From assembly GCF_003610555.1 (NCBI RefSeq), contig NZ_RAPQ01000009.1, forward strand, positions 372,001-436,000: 64,000 bases of DNA, written 5' to 3'. A model generated the notes under the pieces. It saw nothing but the letters and a program-made list of their open reading frames with translations. It searched no databases and was not told where the DNA came from. Within the stretch, counting starts at the first letter, position 1, and each line of letters opens with the position of its first letter. The translations under genes and the position numbers were made by a program. Shown here in pieces: positions 62,442 to 64,000 of the stretch. Source of the stretch: Marinifilum flexuosum. Its GTDB lineage: Bacteria; Bacteroidota; Bacteroidia; Bacteroidales; Marinifilaceae.

Positions 62442-62880
62442 CTTCCGCCAACGGACGAGCTTCTCAAAAAAATAATTGATTACTTCCGCCAACGGACGAG
62501 CTTCCCAAAAAATTAATTGATCACTTCCGCCAACGGACGAGCTTCCCAAAAAAATAATTGATCACTTCCGCCAACGGACGAGCTTCTCAAAAAAATAATT
62601 GATCACTTCCGCCAACGGACGAGCTTCTCAAAAAAATAATTGATCACTTCCGCCAACGGACGAGCTTCCCAAAAAAATAATTGATTACTTCCGCCAACGG
62701 ACGAGCTTCTCAAAAAAATAATTGATCACTTCCGCCAACGGACGAGCTTCTCAAAAAAATAATTGATCACTTCCGCCAACGGACGAGCTTCTCAAAAAAA
62801 TAATTGATTACTTCCACCAACGGACGAGCTTCTCAAAAAATTAATTGATCGCTTCCGCCAACGGGTGAGCTCTTCCATAA
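62442..62880. repeat. 41-bp tandem repeat, 11 copies
   Basis: The unit begins CTTCCGCCAACGGACGAGCT and continues with TC-T/C-C, an A-run and TAATTGAT-C/T-A. Copies start at 62442, 62483, 62524, 62565, 62606, 62647, 62688, 62729, 62770, 62811 and 62852, exactly 41 bases apart; the tenth has ACC for GCC and the last is truncated and diverged. Each unit can form a small hairpin TCCG-CCAA-CGGA and GAG-CTT-CTC. There are no unique spacers, so it is not CRISPR. It lies between two leftward genes and holds no open frame with a start. It is a minisatellite-like array of recent expansion. Confidence 0.9.
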
Positions 62881-62917
62881 ATAAAACTTAACACACACAA
62901 TTCCAATTCGCACAAAA

Positions 62918-62943
62918 AAACCGCCTTAAAACTAAGGCGGTTT
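62918..62943 (-). terminator. Intrinsic terminator of the DUF5606 gene
   Basis: A perfect 11-bp stem (62918-62928 with 62933-62943) has a four-base loop and an A-run on its left, giving Us on the minus strand. Confidence 0.9.
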
Positions 62944-62965
62944 GCAAATTATTTAGAATTGAAAA

Positions 62966-63382
62966 TTACTCTTCAGTATTTTCAACTTCTTCCTCTTTAT
63001 CAAGATCTTCAAGAAGATTGTACTCTTGTAGCAAATTATACCACTGGAATATTTTCTTCATATCCGACACATACACTCTATCTTCGTCGTAGTTAGGCAA
63101 TACTTCACCCATATATCCTTTCAATTCATTTCCTGAAGCTTTATGGCTAATTGCCTTTCCTCCGTTTTCTTTCTCTTTAATATTTTTGAAAACGTCAGCC
63201 AATGGCACATCTCCTTCATCTGTAAAAATTGCGATATCTTCCAATGCGCTAATTTTTGAAGTTGCATAAGCTGGCATGCGTTTCTTATCAACCAACGATT
63301 CAACAATCAAAGCATTTTTTGCATTCGATACCATTTTAAAAAGACCCGAATGTCCTGATATAGCTAATATTCCTTTCAACAT
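62966..63382 (-). CDS. DUF5606 family protein
   Basis: The ATG at 63382 gives 138 residues beginning MLKGILAISGHSGLFKMVSN, the typical DUF5606 start; an in-frame GTG nine codons upstream is less likely. The body contains ALIVESLVDKKRMPAYATSKISALEDIAIFTDEGDVPL, and the tail is acidic (DLDKEEEVENTEE). The family is confined to Bacteroidota and its function is unknown; small SH3-like or RNA-linked roles have been supposed only on fold grounds. The next gene upstream on the same strand is the TerB/DnaJ gene, 92 bases away. Confidence 0.85.
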   Translation of the reverse strand: MLKGILAISGHSGLFKMVSNAKNALIVESLVDKKRMPAYATSKISALEDIAIFTDEGDVPLADVFKNIKEKENGGKAISHKASGNELKGYMGEVLPNYDEDRVYVSDMKKIFQWYNLLQEYNLLEDLDKEEEVENTEE

Positions 63383-63473
63383 ATTTTCAAATTTTAATTT
63401 TGGAAGCACAAATTTATAATTCCATAGTATTATACAAAACTATTTGGCAAAAAATAGTTTAAAAGCTTTTGTT

Positions 63474-64000
63474 TTATGCAAAGCCGCGCTCTTTCTTAAT
63501 CTTCTCGAAAGCTTCATTTACTTTCTGAAACTTCTCTTTTGCAGCTTCTTGAACATCTTCACCAAGGTAACTTACCTTATCGGGATGATATTTTACAGCC
63601 ATTTTTTTATAGGCTTTTTTCACTTCTTCGTCAGTAGCTTCTTTAGTTAAGCCAAGAATCTTATAACTCGAGTCAGTATCCTGCACAAACATGGACTTGA
63701 TAGAGGAATAATCATTTCCTTGAATTCCCAAATAGTATGATATCTTATCGATAATTGCCTGCTCTGAACTTGAAATCGATCCATCGGCCTGAGCTATTCC
63801 AAACAAGAAGTGCATCAACTGCAATCTCGAAGAATAATCAAGGTTAGCCTGAACCTGTCTGCAAACTTCTTCAACAGGAATATTTTGCTTTAAAATGTCT
63901 TTGAGCATTCCAACTGCTTCAGTAGCACGCGCGGCACCGAAACTTTTCACCAAATTGGCCTTTACGTAATCCAGTTCCGAACGAAGCACCTTACCATCAG
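63474..64000 (-). CDS. TerB-like / DnaJ domain co-chaperone (DjlA-like), 5' end outside the window
   Basis: The frame stays open to the window edge, so the N-terminus is missing; a GTG at 63989 lies inside the conserved domain and is not the true start. The visible part has a TerB-like helical region (DGKVLRSELDYVKANLV, then FLFGIAQADGSISSSEQAII) and a C-terminal J domain with SSYKILGLTKEATDEEVKKAYKKMAVKYHPDK, including the His-Pro-Asp motif that triggers the DnaK ATPase. This domain order is that of DjlA-type co-chaperones, which are membrane-anchored by an N-terminal helix. That helix would be beyond the window. Confidence 0.9.
   Translation of the reverse strand, partial: DGKVLRSELDYVKANLVKSFGAARATEAVGMLKDILKQNIPVEEVCRQVQANLDYSSRLQLMHFLFGIAQADGSISSSEQAIIDKISYYLGIQGNDYSSIKSMFVQDTDSSYKILGLTKEATDEEVKKAYKKMAVKYHPDKVSYLGEDVQEAAKEKFQKVNEAFEKIKKERGFA

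Noticed and set aside
62442-62880. CRISPR array
   Set aside because: The whole 41-bp period is repeated, with no variable spacers and no cas genes; it is a simple tandem repeat.
1-64000. tRNA or rRNA genes
   Set aside because: No cloverleaf-compatible sequence with a CCA-type end or conserved rRNA block was recognised on reading either strand.

Overview
The window looks like a piece of chromosome from a marine-type member of the Bacteroidota (Bacteroidales/Marinilabiliales-like). The evidence is low GC content, two complete SusC/SusD pairs each headed by an ECF sigma factor and a FecR anti-sigma factor, many lipoproteins with a Cys lipobox, Bacteroidota-only domain families (DUF6029, DUF4302, DUF5606, DUF6438, FISUMP) and promoter boxes of the TAnnTTTG type. 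No rRNA, tRNA, CRISPR array, prophage or transposase was seen. Genus is not resolvable from the sequence alone.

Layout. 1-0.95 kb: the 5' part of a FecR gene and its ECF sigma factor, leftward. 1-5.5 kb: a rightward run of exported proteins (zinc peptidase lipoprotein, DUF6438, Omp28-like thiol protein, TlpA-like thioredoxin, DUF6029 outer membrane protein). 5.7-14.2 kb: leftward sigma - FecR - SusC - SusD - thioredoxin locus. 14.4-17 kb: two orphan genes around a 1.5 kb AT-rich gap that holds a phased array of TGTGAGA / TCTCACA sites. 17-28.9 kb: second leftward sigma - FecR - SusC - SusD - zinc metallohydrolase - DUF4302 - FISUMP locus. 29.3-37.6 kb: rightward single genes (tricorn-like protease, GH53 galactanase, acyl-CoA dehydrogenase, carboxypeptidase-regulatory-domain protein, TlpA protein). 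37.9-40.8 kb: a sigma factor with an unusual membrane/barrel partner, and a lipoprotein. 40.9-53.2 kb: a leftward glycerol / glycerol-3-phosphate region with padR-glpK2; small protein - glpT - glpQ-like GDPD - porin; and small protein - glpD - glpK1 - glpF - outer membrane protein. 53.3-64 kb: envelope and housekeeping genes (DUF748, MscS, DEAD-box helicase, coiled-coil lipoprotein, GNAT, DUF5606, TerB/DnaJ) with a 41-bp tandem repeat.

How the genes fit together. The glycerol region can take up glycerophosphodiesters through the porin, cleave them with the GDPD lipoprotein, import glycerol-3-phosphate by GlpT or glycerol by GlpF, phosphorylate glycerol with GlpK and oxidise G3P with GlpD. Two 48-codon genes that appear to be paralogues (20 of 48 residues identical, no gaps) lead the glpT and glpD units. 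They share promoter and leader elements with each other and, in part, with the padR promoter, so a PadR-controlled regulon is likely. Both Sus loci carry a hairpin plus T-tract facing away from susC in the FecR-SusC gap, with a TAnnTTTG-like box over the susC start codon on the opposite strand. That arrangement suggests antisense RNAs of about 80 nt.

The best candidates for undescribed biology are the phased TGTGAGA array (15741-16090), the paired 48-aa proteins with their shared control regions, the putative antisense RNAs, and the diverged second glycerol kinase. Functions are read from sequence features only; no search was run.
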